Program-made: the position numbers and the translations under genes
The notes under the pieces: model-generated
What the model was told of the DNA's origin: nothing
Database searches by the model: none
What the model saw: the letters and a program-made list of their open reading frames with translations, nothing else
Shown: positions 34,612 through 43,307 of the stretch, piece after piece
Position numbering within the stretch: position 1 is the stretch's first letter
How the letters are laid out: each line of letters begins with the position of its first letter
Assembly (NCBI RefSeq): GCF_947500325.1
Contig: NZ_CANMRQ010000005.1
Location: 62,001-126,000, forward strand
Length of the DNA: 64,000 bases
Source: an uncultured Lacinutrix sp.
Lineage (GTDB): Bacteria; Bacteroidota; Bacteroidia; Flavobacteriales; Flavobacteriaceae
Direction: 5' to 3'

Positions 34612-36213
34612 TTGAAAGACAGTTTAATAAGCATTACACAAAAACTATTAAAAGAAAACAAAATTTCTTTTGATAAAGAGGAGCTCATATTTCAAATACA
34701 AAGTCATCCTTCATATCCAAGTCTGCATGCCATTACAGGTGTTTTAGATCACTTTAACATTGAAAATATCGCTGCAGAAGTACCAATTAATAATGATACT
34801 CTAAAGCAATTACCTGATTCTTTTATCGCACAAATAGTAACAGATACAGGAAAAGATTTAGTTACAGTTAGTAAACTTCAAAATAAATCTGCATACACTA
34901 TATTTTTTGAATCCAAAAAGAAAAAAGAATTCTCAGTAACTAACTTCTTAGAAGTATTTACTGGAATTATAGTTGTTGTTGAAAAAACAGAAAATCAACA
35001 ACAAAAAACAAAAAATAAATTTATAAGCACAGTTCTATTGAGTGCTATTATTTTATTGACTATAGTATTATTGATTACAAAGAATACTTCGGTATTAGAT
35101 TTTGTATATATAGGCTTATCTGTGTTTGGAGTTGTTGTAAGTTACAGTATTACTAAACAAGAGTTGGGAACAACTACTGCTATTGGGGAAACTTTCTGCT
35201 CCGGCAATAACGACAAAAAAGATTGCGATGCTGTTTTAAACTCTAAAGGAGCAACCCTAGTTAAAGAACATAAAATTAGTGATCTAAGTATTATTTATTT
35301 CTCTGGATTATTACTATCTACTCTCTTAACTAGTAATTATAATCCTTTGTATTTAATTAGTTTTTTAGCACTACCAATAACATTTTATTCGATATACTAC
35401 CAATACAAAATTGTAAAGACATGGTGTGTATTATGCCTAACTATTATTGGTGCTTTATGGTTACAAGCTAGTCTGGGTTTCATGAAAGTGGTAAATATAT
35501 CATCTGCTTTAACCAATACTAACAACCTTATAGTTACTTTAATAGTTTTTATTAGTATTTATTTATGTTGGTATTATATAAAACCTTTAGCTAAAGGTGT
35601 AATTGAATTACAAAAAGATAAAATTGAATCTATAAGGTTTAAAAGAAATTATACTTTATTTAATAGTTTATTACAAAAATCTTCAACAAAAAACACTGTC
35701 ATATCTGATGGCAGAGAAATTATTTTTGGTAATAAAGAGTCTAAATTAGAAATAACAATTATCACTAATCCATTTTGTAGTCACTGTAAGCCCGTTCACG
35801 AAACACTTAATGAGATATTAAAAAAATACAATCAATTAGTTAAGATTATCATTCGATTTAGTGTTTCAACTAATAACATTAAATCTAGTGATGTAATCGT
35901 TACTACTAGATTACTAGAGCTTTATAATTCTAAAAAACTAAATGATTGTAAACTAGCTATGAATGACATTTACCATGGAATGCCTTATAAAAAATGGCTC
36001 TCAAAATGGCAAACCACTAACGAAACTTCTCAATATTTAGAAGTCTTACAAAATGAGAAATCATGGTGCAATGATCATGCTATTAATTTCACACCAGAAA
36101 TATTAATAAACGGTAAATCTTTTCCTAAAGAGTACAAGAGAACTGATTTAATTTTCTTCATTGAAGATTTACAAGAATCTTCTCAAATTATACAACCACT
36201 TGTAATAAAATAA
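34612..36213 (+). CDS. Pseudo-C39 / VKOR / thioredoxin fusion (disulfide-forming enzyme)
   Basis: The 533-residue protein begins at TTG. Residues about 1-125 resemble a C39 peptidase domain (SHPSYPSLHAITGVLDHFNI) but contain no cysteine, so they are non-catalytic. A VKOR four-helix domain (about 140-330) has loop cysteines 196 and 205 and the quinone-site motif Cys272-Val-Leu-Cys275. A thioredoxin domain (about 360-525) has Cys389-Ser-His-Cys392. VKOR-thioredoxin fusions form disulfides in exported proteins. It lies 6 bases before the C39 ABC transporter, so the likely substrates are the cysteine-rich peptides downstream. Confidence 0.87.
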   Translation: MKDSLISITQKLLKENKISFDKEELIFQIQSHPSYPSLHAITGVLDHFNIENIAAEVPINNDTLKQLPDSFIAQIVTDTGKDLVTVSKLQNKSAYTIFFESKKKKEFSVTNFLEVFTGIIVVVEKTENQQQKTKNKFISTVLLSAIILLTIVLLITKNTSVLDFVYIGLSVFGVVVSYSITKQELGTTTAIGETFCSGNNDKKDCDAVLNSKGATLVKEHKISDLSIIYFSGLLLSTLLTSNYNPLYLISFLALPITFYSIYYQYKIVKTWCVLCLTIIGALWLQASLGFMKVVNISSALTNTNNLIVTLIVFISIYLCWYYIKPLAKGVIELQKDKIESIRFKRNYTLFNSLLQKSSTKNTVISDGREIIFGNKESKLEITIITNPFCSHCKPVHETLNEILKKYNQLVKIIIRFSVSTNNIKSSDVIVTTRLLELYNSKKLNDCKLAMNDIYHGMPYKKWLSKWQTTNETSQYLEVLQNEKSWCNDHAINFTPEILINGKSFPKEYKRTDLIFFIEDLQESSQIIQPLVIK

Positions 36214-36218
36214 TTTTC

Positions 36219-38405
36219 TTGAAAAAATTTCCATACTACAAACAAACGGAGTCCAAAGATTGCGGTCCAACTTGTATTAAAATTATTGCTAAGCATTATG
36301 GCAAAACTATTAATACACAACAATTAAGAAACCTTAGCGAAACAACTCGTGAAGGCTCTAGTTTACTTGGTCTAAGTGAAGCAGCAGAATCTATTGGCTT
36401 TAAATCTTTAGGTATTAAATTAGCTTTTAATAAATTATTAGAAGCTCCATTACCATGCATTATACATTGGAATAAAAATCATTATGTAGTACTTTATAAA
36501 GTAAAAAAAGAGATACTATATATATCTGATCCCGCTCATGGACTTATCACTTTTTCAAAACAAGAATTTATTAAACACTGGATTGGTAATAATGCCAATG
36601 AAAATACAGAAGAAGGTATTGCTTTACTAATTGAGCCAACACCAAAATTCTATCAAGAAGAATTTGAAAAAGATGAGAAATTTGGATTTTCATTCATCTT
36701 TAAATACTTAATACAATACAAGAAATTTATTATTCAGCTAATTATTGGTTTATTAGCTGGTAGTTTATTGCAAGTAATACTTCCCTTTTTAACACAAAGT
36801 GTTGTAGATGTTGGTATAAAAAATCAAGACATAAATTTTGTATACTTAATTCTATTTGCTCAATTATTCTTGTTTTTAGGAAAAGCTTCTCTAGAAATTA
36901 TTAGAAGCTGGATCTTACTCCACTTAAGTACCAGAATAAATATCTCTCTCATATCAGACTTCTTTATCAAGTTAATGAAATTACCTATTTCTTATTTTGA
37001 TGTAAGGATGACAGGCGATTTATTACAACGTATTAATGATCATAAAAGAATTGAAAGAATACTAACGACATCTTCACTAACAGTTTTATTCTCATTTTTC
37101 AATTTAATCATTTTTAGTCTCGTTTTAGGATTCTATAGTTTGCAAATTTTTGGAGTCTTTGTACTTGGAAGCTTGTTATATTTTGGATGGGTATTATTTT
37201 TCTTCAAAAAACGAAAAGAGCTTGATTATAAACAATTTTCTGAAGTAAGTCAAGAACAAAGTAAAGTTATAGAACTTATAAATGGAATGCAAGAAATTAA
37301 ACTCCATAATGCAGAAAGAAGAATGCGTTGGAATTGGGAATACGTTCAAGCTAGGTTATTTAAAGTTGCTACAAAAAGTCTGGCTTTAGAGCAAACCCAA
37401 AGTGTTGGCTCTAATCTTATTAATGAACTTAAAAACATGTTTATTACCATATTATCTGCCAAATTAGTGATTGATGGTCAAATAACTCTAGGCATGATGA
37501 TGGCTATTAGTTATATCGTAGGGCAATTAAACGGACCAATTACACAACTCATAAACTTTATGAGAGACGTACAAGATGCTCAAATCTCTCTAGATAGATT
37601 AGGCGAAATACATAATATGGAAGATGAAGAAAAACCTAATGATGAAAAAGTCACAAATATTCCTATAAATACCCCAATTAAATTAAATAACATCTCATTT
37701 AAATATACAGGAGGTTTAGAACCTGTAATTAAAAACTTAACTCTAGAAATACCTGCTAATAAAACTACTGCTATTGTTGGTGTTAGTGGTAGTGGTAAAA
37801 CGACTTTAATGAAACTATTACTAGGTTTTTACAACGTAGATGCTGGAGATATTTCTATTAGCAACTTCAACTTTAAAAATATTTCTCAAAAAGAATGGCG
37901 AAAAAACTGTGGTGTAGTTATGCAAGAAGGTTACATCTTTAATGATACCATAGCCAAAAACATTGCTGTAGGTCAAGATTATGTTGATAAGGAGAAATTA
38001 GCTCATGCAATTGATGTCGCGAATATCTCAGATTATATAGACGGATTACCACTAGGCTACAATACTAAAATTGGTAGTGAAGGTAGTGGATTAAGTACCG
38101 GGCAAAAACAACGCTTACTAATTGCTAGATCTGTATATAAAAACCCTCAATTTTTATTTTTTGACGAGGCAACTTCTGCTCTTGATGCCAATAATGAAAA
38201 AGTAATTATGGAGAAACTAAACACCTTTTTCGCAGATAAAACTGCCGTAGTGATAGCGCATAGATTAAGTACTGTAAAAAATGCTCATCAAATAGTAGTA
38301 TTAGATAAAGGTAAAATAGTAGAGCAAGGAAATCACCAAGAACTTATACAATTGAAAGGAAGTTATTACCACTTAGTTAAAAACCAATTAAACTTAGGTA
38401 AATAA
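36219..38405 (+). CDS. Peptidase-containing ABC transporter (C39), Gly-Gly leader exporter
   Basis: The 728-residue protein starts at TTG so that the C39 domain begins at its usual place. Cys 15 (SKDCGPTC), His 88 (NKNHYVVLY) and Asp 104 (SDPAHG) form the protease triad. A six-helix membrane domain (about 165-440) follows, then an ATPase domain with Walker A GVSGSGKTT, signature LSTGQKQRL and Walker B FLFFDEATSALDA. Such transporters cut after Gly-Gly in the leader and export the peptide. Two Gly-Gly-leader peptide genes and an HlyD gene follow directly. Confidence 0.95.
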   Translation: MKKFPYYKQTESKDCGPTCIKIIAKHYGKTINTQQLRNLSETTREGSSLLGLSEAAESIGFKSLGIKLAFNKLLEAPLPCIIHWNKNHYVVLYKVKKEILYISDPAHGLITFSKQEFIKHWIGNNANENTEEGIALLIEPTPKFYQEEFEKDEKFGFSFIFKYLIQYKKFIIQLIIGLLAGSLLQVILPFLTQSVVDVGIKNQDINFVYLILFAQLFLFLGKASLEIIRSWILLHLSTRINISLISDFFIKLMKLPISYFDVRMTGDLLQRINDHKRIERILTTSSLTVLFSFFNLIIFSLVLGFYSLQIFGVFVLGSLLYFGWVLFFFKKRKELDYKQFSEVSQEQSKVIELINGMQEIKLHNAERRMRWNWEYVQARLFKVATKSLALEQTQSVGSNLINELKNMFITILSAKLVIDGQITLGMMMAISYIVGQLNGPITQLINFMRDVQDAQISLDRLGEIHNMEDEEKPNDEKVTNIPINTPIKLNNISFKYTGGLEPVIKNLTLEIPANKTTAIVGVSGSGKTTLMKLLLGFYNVDAGDISISNFNFKNISQKEWRKNCGVVMQEGYIFNDTIAKNIAVGQDYVDKEKLAHAIDVANISDYIDGLPLGYNTKIGSEGSGLSTGQKQRLLIARSVYKNPQFLFFDEATSALDANNEKVIMEKLNTFFADKTAVVIAHRLSTVKNAHQIVVLDKGKIVEQGNHQELIQLKGSYYHLVKNQLNLGK

Positions 38406-38430
38406 TATTAAAATATTCTCTCGCGAGGAA

Positions 38431-38460
38431 TAGACGCAAAACTTGAGTGTCTCTAAAAAA
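38431..38460 (+). promoter_or_regulatory. Conserved leader hairpin upstream of peptide 1
   Basis: TAGACGCAAAACTTGAGTGT followed by CTCTAAAAAA can fold as AGACGC (38432-38437) with GTGTCT (38447-38452). A near-identical element lies at the same distance upstream of peptide 2. The ATG is 47 bases beyond the hairpin. Confidence 0.55.
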
Positions 38461-38498
38461 TTCAAGGATACAAATCAACTTTATTAATTATTTAAATT

Positions 38499-38723
38499 AT
38501 GAAAAAACAAATTTTAAACTTAGGAAAAGCTTTAAACAAAGTAGAACAAAAACAAATTAATGGAGGCTCAGCTTGTGCATACTACCACCAATACAACTTA
38601 TGCTTTGGTCCAGTTCCTGGCTGTTTACCTTGTGGGCGAATGGATGATTATCCCGGTGCATCAACTTGCGGTTTATTAACACATGCAAGCTGTGAAGGTG
38701 ATATCTCTTTTAATCAATTTTAG
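38499..38723 (+). CDS. Gly-Gly-leader cysteine-rich peptide precursor 1
   Basis: The 74-residue precursor has the leader LGKALNKVEQKQINGG, with Gly22-Gly23 as the predicted C39 cleavage site, giving a 51-residue core. The core has six cysteines (26, 35, 42, 45, 57, 65) that could form three disulfides, made by the VKOR-thioredoxin fusion upstream. It is of the Bacteroidota double-glycine natural product/bacteriocin precursor type. No radical SAM or lanthionine enzyme gene is nearby, so other modification is not indicated. Activity unknown. Confidence 0.85.
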   Translation: MKKQILNLGKALNKVEQKQINGGSACAYYHQYNLCFGPVPGCLPCGRMDDYPGASTCGLLTHASCEGDISFNQF

Positions 38724-38734
38724 AAAACTAAAAA

Positions 38735-38765
38735 CAAACAACTAGATGCTTAGTCTAGTTGTTTG
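38735..38765 (+). terminator. Hairpin after peptide 1 (weak terminator)
   Basis: A 12-bp perfect stem (38735-38746 with 38754-38765; CAAACAACTAGA) and 7-base loop. The following bases are only partly T-rich, so it may be a 3'-end stabiliser or attenuator instead of a full terminator. Confidence 0.6.
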
Positions 38766-38790
38766 CTAATCTATTTTATAGATAGCTAAA

Positions 38791-38820
38791 TAGACACAAT
38801 TCTTGAGTGTCTTTAAAAAA
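38791..38820 (+). promoter_or_regulatory. Conserved leader hairpin upstream of peptide 2
   Basis: TAGACACAATTCTTGAGTGT then CTTTAAAAAA folds as AGACAC (38792-38797) with GTGTCT (38807-38812). Compared with copy 1 one stem position changes from a G-U to an A-U pair, so pairing is kept. The ATG is 44 bases beyond. Confidence 0.55.
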
Positions 38821-38855
38821 ATTAAGAATCTTATTAATTTTTAAAAGAATTTAAA

Positions 38856-39029
38856 ATGAAAAAATCAATTTTAAATATTGGAAAAGCTTTAAACAAGGCT
38901 GAATTAAAAACAATAAATGGTGGCGAAATAACATTTTGCAATAATCCTGGAGGACACTGTGATCTTCATCACATTTGCGAACCTTGGATGGGGCGAACTG
39001 GTATTTGTATTAGTGTAGACATTATATAA
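38856..39029 (+). CDS. Gly-Gly-leader cysteine-rich peptide precursor 2 (57 aa)
   Basis: I translated this small gene directly. The leader IGKALNKAELKTINGG is almost the same as that of precursor 1, with cleavage predicted after Gly23. The 34-residue core starts EITFCNNPGGHCDLHHIC and has four cysteines (28, 35, 41, 51). It ends at a TAA at 39027. The shared leader, a duplicated upstream hairpin and a terminator-like hairpin downstream make it a real gene and a second substrate for the C39 transporter. Core sequences of the two peptides do not align beyond cysteine spacing. Confidence 0.87.
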   Translation: MKKSILNIGKALNKAELKTINGGEITFCNNPGGHCDLHHICEPWMGRTGICISVDII

Positions 39030-39038
39030 TTGTAAAAC

Positions 39039-39069
39039 AATAAGAGCACGGTTAGTACGTGCTCTTATT
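39039..39069 (+). terminator. Terminator-like hairpin between peptide 2 and hlyD-type gene
   Basis: A perfect 12-bp stem (39039-39050 with 39058-39069; AATAAGAGCACG and its complement) with a 7-base loop. It ends 13 bases before the next ATG, so it may limit readthrough from abundant peptide mRNA into the transporter gene. Confidence 0.7.
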
Positions 39070-39082
39070 AAATCTTTAATTT

Positions 39083-40372
39083 ATGCCACATACTATTCAA
39101 AATACAGAAATACGAAGCGAAGAAGTTCAAGAAATACTTACTAAAGTTCCCAATTGGATGATTAGGTATGGTAATACTCTTATACTAGTACTTATTATTA
39201 TGTTATTGCTTATTTCTTGGTTTATTAAATATCCAGATGTAATATCGTCTCAAGTAATGATAACTACAGCTTTACCTCCAGAAAAAATATATACAAAATC
39301 AATAGGGCAATTCGAAGTATTTTTAGCTAGTGAAGGTGAAAAAGTTAAAGAGAACCAAGTATTAGCTGTTATAGAAAATAGTGCCTTCTATAAAGACGTT
39401 TTATTATTAAAAAGTATTGTTGATTCTATTAATTATCATGATGAAAGCTTCTCTTTTCCTTTAGATCAACTTACTCCTTTAGCATTAGGAGATATAAATA
39501 CTAGTTTTTCTCAATTTGAGAATAGCTATTCAGATTATAAATTAAATAAAGAATTAACACCTTACGAACCTGAAACTTTTGCTAATACTATGTCTGTACT
39601 AGAAGCAAAAGGAAGGTTACAAAATTTACTATATCAAAAGGACTTAAATAAAAAAGAATTAGAGTTCAAAGAAAAAGATTTAGAAAGAAGCGAAAAACTA
39701 TTCAAGAAAGGTATTATCGCAGAAAATGAGCTAGATAAAAAGGAAATAAGTTTTCTTCAGGCAAAACGATCATATCAAAACATGAGTTCATCTATATCCC
39801 AAATGCGAGACCTAATAAATAACTCTAATAAAAATATAAAAGGAACTTCTATAAAAAAAACCCAGAATGAGGTTAGATTAAAGAAAAAAGCAATTCAATC
39901 TTTTCTAAATTTAAAAAGAGCCATAAAAGAATGGGAGAGACAATATGCTTTAATCTCTTCTATTAATGGAAAAGTGTCATATCTTTCATTTTGGAACAAA
40001 AATCAAACTGTAAAGAATGGAGATTTAATTTTTACTATTATCCCCAATACAAGCGAATCTTTTATTGGTAAAATTAAGGCTCCTATAGTTAATTCAGGAA
40101 AAATTAAGACAGGTCAAAAAGTACAAATTAAGCTATTAAATTATCCTTCTGATGAATACGGAGAACTTAATGGAAAAGTAAAATCTATCTCACTTATTCC
40201 TGATCAAGAAAATAATTATCTAATAGATGTTGAATTACCAAAAGACCTTAAAACTACATATGGAAAAACAATCCTTTTTAAACAAGAAATGAGAGGAACA
40301 GCAAATATTATAACTGAAGATTTAAAATTAATAGAACGTTTCTTTTACCAACTAAAAAAAGCAATAGGATAA
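39083..40372 (+). CDS. HlyD-family membrane fusion protein
   Basis: The 429-residue protein has a short cytosolic N-terminus, one membrane helix (about 31-49; TLILVLIIMLLLISWFI), a lipoyl/barrel-sandwich part (AVIENSAFYKD), a long coiled coil (about 175-300) and a C-terminal beta-barrel domain. It would link the C39 ABC transporter to an outer-membrane TolC-like channel; none is encoded in the window. It is the last gene of the array and its stop lies 4 bases from the convergent priA stop. Confidence 0.92.
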   Translation: MPHTIQNTEIRSEEVQEILTKVPNWMIRYGNTLILVLIIMLLLISWFIKYPDVISSQVMITTALPPEKIYTKSIGQFEVFLASEGEKVKENQVLAVIENSAFYKDVLLLKSIVDSINYHDESFSFPLDQLTPLALGDINTSFSQFENSYSDYKLNKELTPYEPETFANTMSVLEAKGRLQNLLYQKDLNKKELEFKEKDLERSEKLFKKGIIAENELDKKEISFLQAKRSYQNMSSSISQMRDLINNSNKNIKGTSIKKTQNEVRLKKKAIQSFLNLKRAIKEWERQYALISSINGKVSYLSFWNKNQTVKNGDLIFTIIPNTSESFIGKIKAPIVNSGKIKTGQKVQIKLLNYPSDEYGELNGKVKSISLIPDQENNYLIDVELPKDLKTTYGKTILFKQEMRGTANIITEDLKLIERFFYQLKKAIG

Positions 40373-40376
40373 TCTA

Positions 40377-42830
40377 TTAATAATTATCCACATTAATAAT
40401 CACACGAACAGACCTGAAATCTTTAACAGCTTCAAAACTGTTATTAATTTTTCGTATGGCTTCTTTTGTTTTTCCTAAAGATTGTTTCTGTGGAATTTTA
40501 ATCAATATATTCTTAAGGTATAAATTTCTTATTCGTGATACTGGTGGAAATTCTGGTCCTAAAACATTAGATTTAAAAACTTGTCGAAGTGATTTTGCAA
40601 ACCAATCACTTGCCTGCTCTACTCTATTATAATCTCTGTGTTTAAATGTTATTTTTATTAATCTATAATATGGTGGATACTTAAAATTGTAACGCTCTTG
40701 TAATTGTTCTTCAAACATACCCTTATAATCGTTTGTAGAGACTTGCTGTACTATTTTATGATATGGATTATACGTTTGAATTAGTACTTTACCACGTTTT
40801 TCTGTTCGGCCAGCTCTACCAGACACTTGCAACATTAATTGAAAACTACGTTCATGTGCTCTAAAATCTGGAAAGTTTAGCATATTATCTGCATTCATAA
40901 TACCTACTAGCTTTACATTTCTAAAATCTAAACCTTTAGTTAGCATTTGCGTGCCTACCAAAATATCTATTTCTTGTTGTTCTAATGCCGTGATTATTTT
41001 CTCGTAACCATATTTACCACGAGTAGTATCTAAATCCATACGCGCAACATTATAATTTGGAAATATCGTTTTCACCTCAGCTTCTATCTGTTCTGTACCA
41101 AAACCTTTACTATCTAAACCAGCTGTACCACAAGCCATACATTTTTGCAACATAGCAATAGTATGCCCACAATAATGACATCGTAGCTGACTACGGTATT
41201 GGTGATAAGTTAAACTCACATCACAATTAGGACATTGTGGCGATTCGCCACATGTATTACATTCTACAATTGGAGAATAACCTCTACGATTCTGAAACAA
41301 AATAACCTGATGTCCTTCTTCCAAAGTCTCGGTAATTTCTGTTATTAGCCTATCGCTGAAATGGCCTTTCATTCTCTTTTTCTTATGCTTATCTGCTATG
41401 TCTACAATTTCTATTTCTGGCAATTGAACATTATTATACCGTCTATTTATTTCAACAAATCCATATTTGTTTTCCTTAGCATTATGATAAGATTCTAGGC
41501 TAGGTGTTGCACTTCCTAATAGAATTTTTGCTTTATGCATATTAGCTAAAACAATAGCTGTATCTCTTGCGTGATAGCGTGGTGCAGGATCAAATTGCTT
41601 GAAAGATTGTTCATGCTCCTCGTCTACAATTATTAACCCTAAGTCATTAAAAGGTAAAAATATAGAAGAACGTGCACCTAAAATAATTTTAGCTTTTACC
41701 GAATTATTTAAGACATTATTATACACTTCAACACGTTCGTGAGCAGAATATTTACTATGAAAAACAGCTACTTGCTCTCCAAAATAATTTTGCAAACGCT
41801 TAACTAATTGTGTTGTTAAAGCTATTTCAGGCAATAAGTATAATACTTGTCTTTTACTAGCTATCATAGCCTCTATAAGCTTAACGTATACCTCTGTTTT
41901 TCCAGAAGAAGTCACACCGTGTAATAGTGTTGTATTATAGGTTTTAAATGTATCTTGTATTTGATTTAGTGCTTCTGTTTGAAATTCATTAAGTTGTTTT
42001 GAGGCTTCATTATCTTCACCTTCATATTGTACACGATCTGTTTGAATATGATACTCTTCAAGAACACCTTTATCTATTAATGCTTTTACAATTGCTGAAG
42101 ATGTACCACTTTCTTTAATTAATGCTTTAACCTTTACTGGTTTTTTAGTTTTAGCCGAAATAGAAAACAATGTCATCACTACTTGTCTCTGTTTTTCAGC
42201 TCTACTTAAGTCTTCTAATAATTGATGTAAACCAACTTCTGATGTATATTCAGGTTGTAATTTTACATAACGAACATATTTAGGTTTATACTTTTCATAA
42301 ATTTCTTCTTGTAAAATAATGACTTCTTTTTCAATTAATCGCTTGATTACTGGAAGGGCATTTTTTTTATCTAAAATATTAGAAATTTCATGGATTTTTA
42401 ATGATGACTGATGATGCAATGCTTCATAGATTAAAAACTCATCATCTTTTAAATCTTTATCGCTTATAGTTTTATCTAAATTCCTACTTATAAGTGTTTC
42501 ACTTTCAAGAATAAAAGCGCTAGGTAATGCTGTGCGCATAACGTCTCCAATAGTACACATATAGTATTTAGCAATCCATTGCCACAATTGCAATTGTATT
42601 GTATTAACTATCGGTGTTTCATCTAAAATTTGATGTATCTCTTTTGCTTCGTATATGGTTGGTGCTTTAGTATGAACATTAGCTACTAATCCAGTATAAA
42701 TTTTAGTTTTCCCAAAAGGTACAGATACTCGCATACCTGGTTTTAAAAATTTAGATTCAGCCTCAGTAATACTGTATGTAAATAATTTCTCTAAAGGAAT
42801 TAGTAGTATGACATCTATAAAATGATTCAC
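40377..42830 (-). CDS. priA: Primosomal protein N' (replication restart helicase)
   Basis: The 817-residue protein has the PriA DNA-binding N-terminus, Walker A GVTSSGKTEVY, motif II DEEHEQSFKQ, and eight zinc-binding cysteines (CNTCGESPQCPNC, CHYC, CMAC) inserted before helicase motifs V-VI (TQMLTKGLDF, VSGRAGR). It reloads the replicative helicase at stalled forks. Length and motifs are standard. It is convergent with the HlyD gene with almost no spacer and no visible terminator between. Confidence 0.97.
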   Translation of the reverse strand: MNHFIDVILLIPLEKLFTYSITEAESKFLKPGMRVSVPFGKTKIYTGLVANVHTKAPTIYEAKEIHQILDETPIVNTIQLQLWQWIAKYYMCTIGDVMRTALPSAFILESETLISRNLDKTISDKDLKDDEFLIYEALHHQSSLKIHEISNILDKKNALPVIKRLIEKEVIILQEEIYEKYKPKYVRYVKLQPEYTSEVGLHQLLEDLSRAEKQRQVVMTLFSISAKTKKPVKVKALIKESGTSSAIVKALIDKGVLEEYHIQTDRVQYEGEDNEASKQLNEFQTEALNQIQDTFKTYNTTLLHGVTSSGKTEVYVKLIEAMIASKRQVLYLLPEIALTTQLVKRLQNYFGEQVAVFHSKYSAHERVEVYNNVLNNSVKAKIILGARSSIFLPFNDLGLIIVDEEHEQSFKQFDPAPRYHARDTAIVLANMHKAKILLGSATPSLESYHNAKENKYGFVEINRRYNNVQLPEIEIVDIADKHKKKRMKGHFSDRLITEITETLEEGHQVILFQNRRGYSPIVECNTCGESPQCPNCDVSLTYHQYRSQLRCHYCGHTIAMLQKCMACGTAGLDSKGFGTEQIEAEVKTIFPNYNVARMDLDTTRGKYGYEKIITALEQQEIDILVGTQMLTKGLDFRNVKLVGIMNADNMLNFPDFRAHERSFQLMLQVSGRAGRTEKRGKVLIQTYNPYHKIVQQVSTNDYKGMFEEQLQERYNFKYPPYYRLIKITFKHRDYNRVEQASDWFAKSLRQVFKSNVLGPEFPPVSRIRNLYLKNILIKIPQKQSLGKTKEAIRKINNSFEAVKDFRSVRVIINVDNY

Positions 42831-42884
42831 AATTTGGTATTCTGTTTTCAGTCGTTACATAATAGAATTGAATAACTTTAAAAG

Positions 42885-43307
42885 TTATTCAATTACGCGC
42901 TTCCAGTATTGTGTTTCGTAAAAGAAACCTATGTATCCACGAACAATTAAAATGTCTTTATTATCTTCATCAAGACACAATCTTAACTTATAAACTTTAC
43001 CATTATTAGGGTCTACTATAGTGCCATCTTTATAATAGTCACCGCGTTTTTTTAAGTTTTTTATAATAGTCATCCCAAGAACTGGTTTGTTATAGTCTTC
43101 TCCTTTACAATCGGTACATTTGGAATTTTTATCTTTCTCTAAAAGCACCTCCGATATTTTACCAAAAACAGTTCCATCTACTTGGTAAATTTCTACTATA
43201 GATTTCTCAATATCATTTGTGTCTACTGTTTTCCATTTCCCGAAAATAGTTTGTGAAAATCCTGAAAATGAAATTAAAAAAAGTAAGATTAATAGTGATT
43301 TATTCAT
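42885..43307 (-). CDS. DUF2147 family secreted protein
   Basis: The 140-residue protein has a signal peptide (1-18) and the DUF2147 pattern: IFGKWKTVDTNDIEKSIVEI, VFGKISEVLLEKDKN, KPVLGMTIIKNLKK, YKDGTIVDPNNGKVYKLRL and a final QYWKRV. CTDC in the middle may be a disulfide. The family is a lipocalin-like periplasmic fold of unknown function. Its start overlaps the YihY gene stop by 8 bases (ATGAATAA). Confidence 0.88.
   Translation of the reverse strand: MNKSLLILLFLISFSGFSQTIFGKWKTVDTNDIEKSIVEIYQVDGTVFGKISEVLLEKDKNSKCTDCKGEDYNKPVLGMTIIKNLKKRGDYYKDGTIVDPNNGKVYKLRLCLDEDNKDILIVRGYIGFFYETQYWKRVIE

Noticed and set aside
38406-39082. Lanthipeptide or radical SAM-modified peptide cluster
   Set aside because: The leaders resemble precursors of such products, but no LanB, LanM or radical SAM enzyme is encoded in the window. 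The VKOR-thioredoxin fusion points to disulfides instead.
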